Assembly: GCA_022710815.1 (NCBI GenBank)
Contig: JAKLGF010000039.1
Span: 1 to 5,111 of the forward strand
Length of the DNA stretch: 5,111 nucleotides
Source of the DNA: Patescibacteria group bacterium
GTDB taxonomy: Bacteria > Patescibacteriota > Minisyncoccia > Minisyncoccales > JAGOPM01
Direction of reading: 5' to 3'
Notes under the pieces: model-generated
The model's database searches: none
What the model was told of the DNA's origin: nothing
The model's input: the letters and a program-made list of their open reading frames with translations, nothing else
Program-made: the position numbers and the translations under genes
Shown: positions 5,087 to 5,111 of the stretch, in pieces
Layout of the letters: each line of letters opens with the position of its first letter
Position numbering within the stretch: position 1 is the stretch's first letter

Positions 5087-5111
5087 TTTTCTACTTTTAT
5101 CAATACTAATT

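Noticed and set aside
4994..5110. Minus-strand reading frame of 38 codons open to the right edge, ending in TAG, possibly the C-terminus of an upstream gene such as L3.
   Set aside because: The translation is dominated by Asn, Lys, Ile and Leu as expected from AT-rich DNA, does not resemble the L3 C-terminus, and covers the promoter candidate. An open frame of this length arises fairly often by chance over six frames. Sequence beyond the edge would settle it.

Overview
This window is a stretch of the conserved bacterial ribosomal-protein cluster (S10 operon running into the spc operon), read entirely from the minus strand. In transcription order, from right to left, it carries L4, L23, L2, S19, L22, S3, L16, L29, S17, L14, L24 and the first 88 codons of L5, which runs off the left edge. 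All twelve genes are intact as far as they are visible. They are packed with gaps of 1 to 16 nt, plus one 4-nt ATGA overlap (L16/L29). No foreign gene, transposon, RNA gene, CRISPR array or terminator is visible.

Organism: the DNA is AT-rich, the proteins are lysine-rich, and stops are TAA except one TGA. Full-length genes without internal TGA fit the standard bacterial code. Several traits resemble Candidate Phyla Radiation (Patescibacteria, Parcubacteria-like) ribosomal proteins: L16 with an MGGGKG motif, a lysine-rich N-terminal extension on L23, and a four-cysteine L24. This placement is made from memory of the families, is only moderately secure, and needs a tree.

Right edge (4962-5111): 150 nt of very AT-rich DNA (24 G or C of 150) precedes L4, where most bacteria have L3 and S10 directly upstream. 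It holds a good sigma70-type promoter candidate (TTGAGA, 16 nt, TATATT) reading into L4. The 90 nt just before the L4 start contain no cytosine at all on the transcribed-sense strand. The cluster may therefore start at L4 as its own transcription unit.

How the genes work together: L4 and L22 line the peptide exit tunnel. L23, L29 and L24 lie around its exit. L2 supports the peptidyl transferase centre. L16 and L5 contact tRNA or the central protuberance, and L14 is at the subunit interface. S3, S19 and S17 belong to the small subunit. None of the twelve starts has a well-placed Shine-Dalgarno sequence. Instead the starts share a context with a purine at -3 and T at -1, which is the most interesting sequence-level observation here together with the C-free leader.
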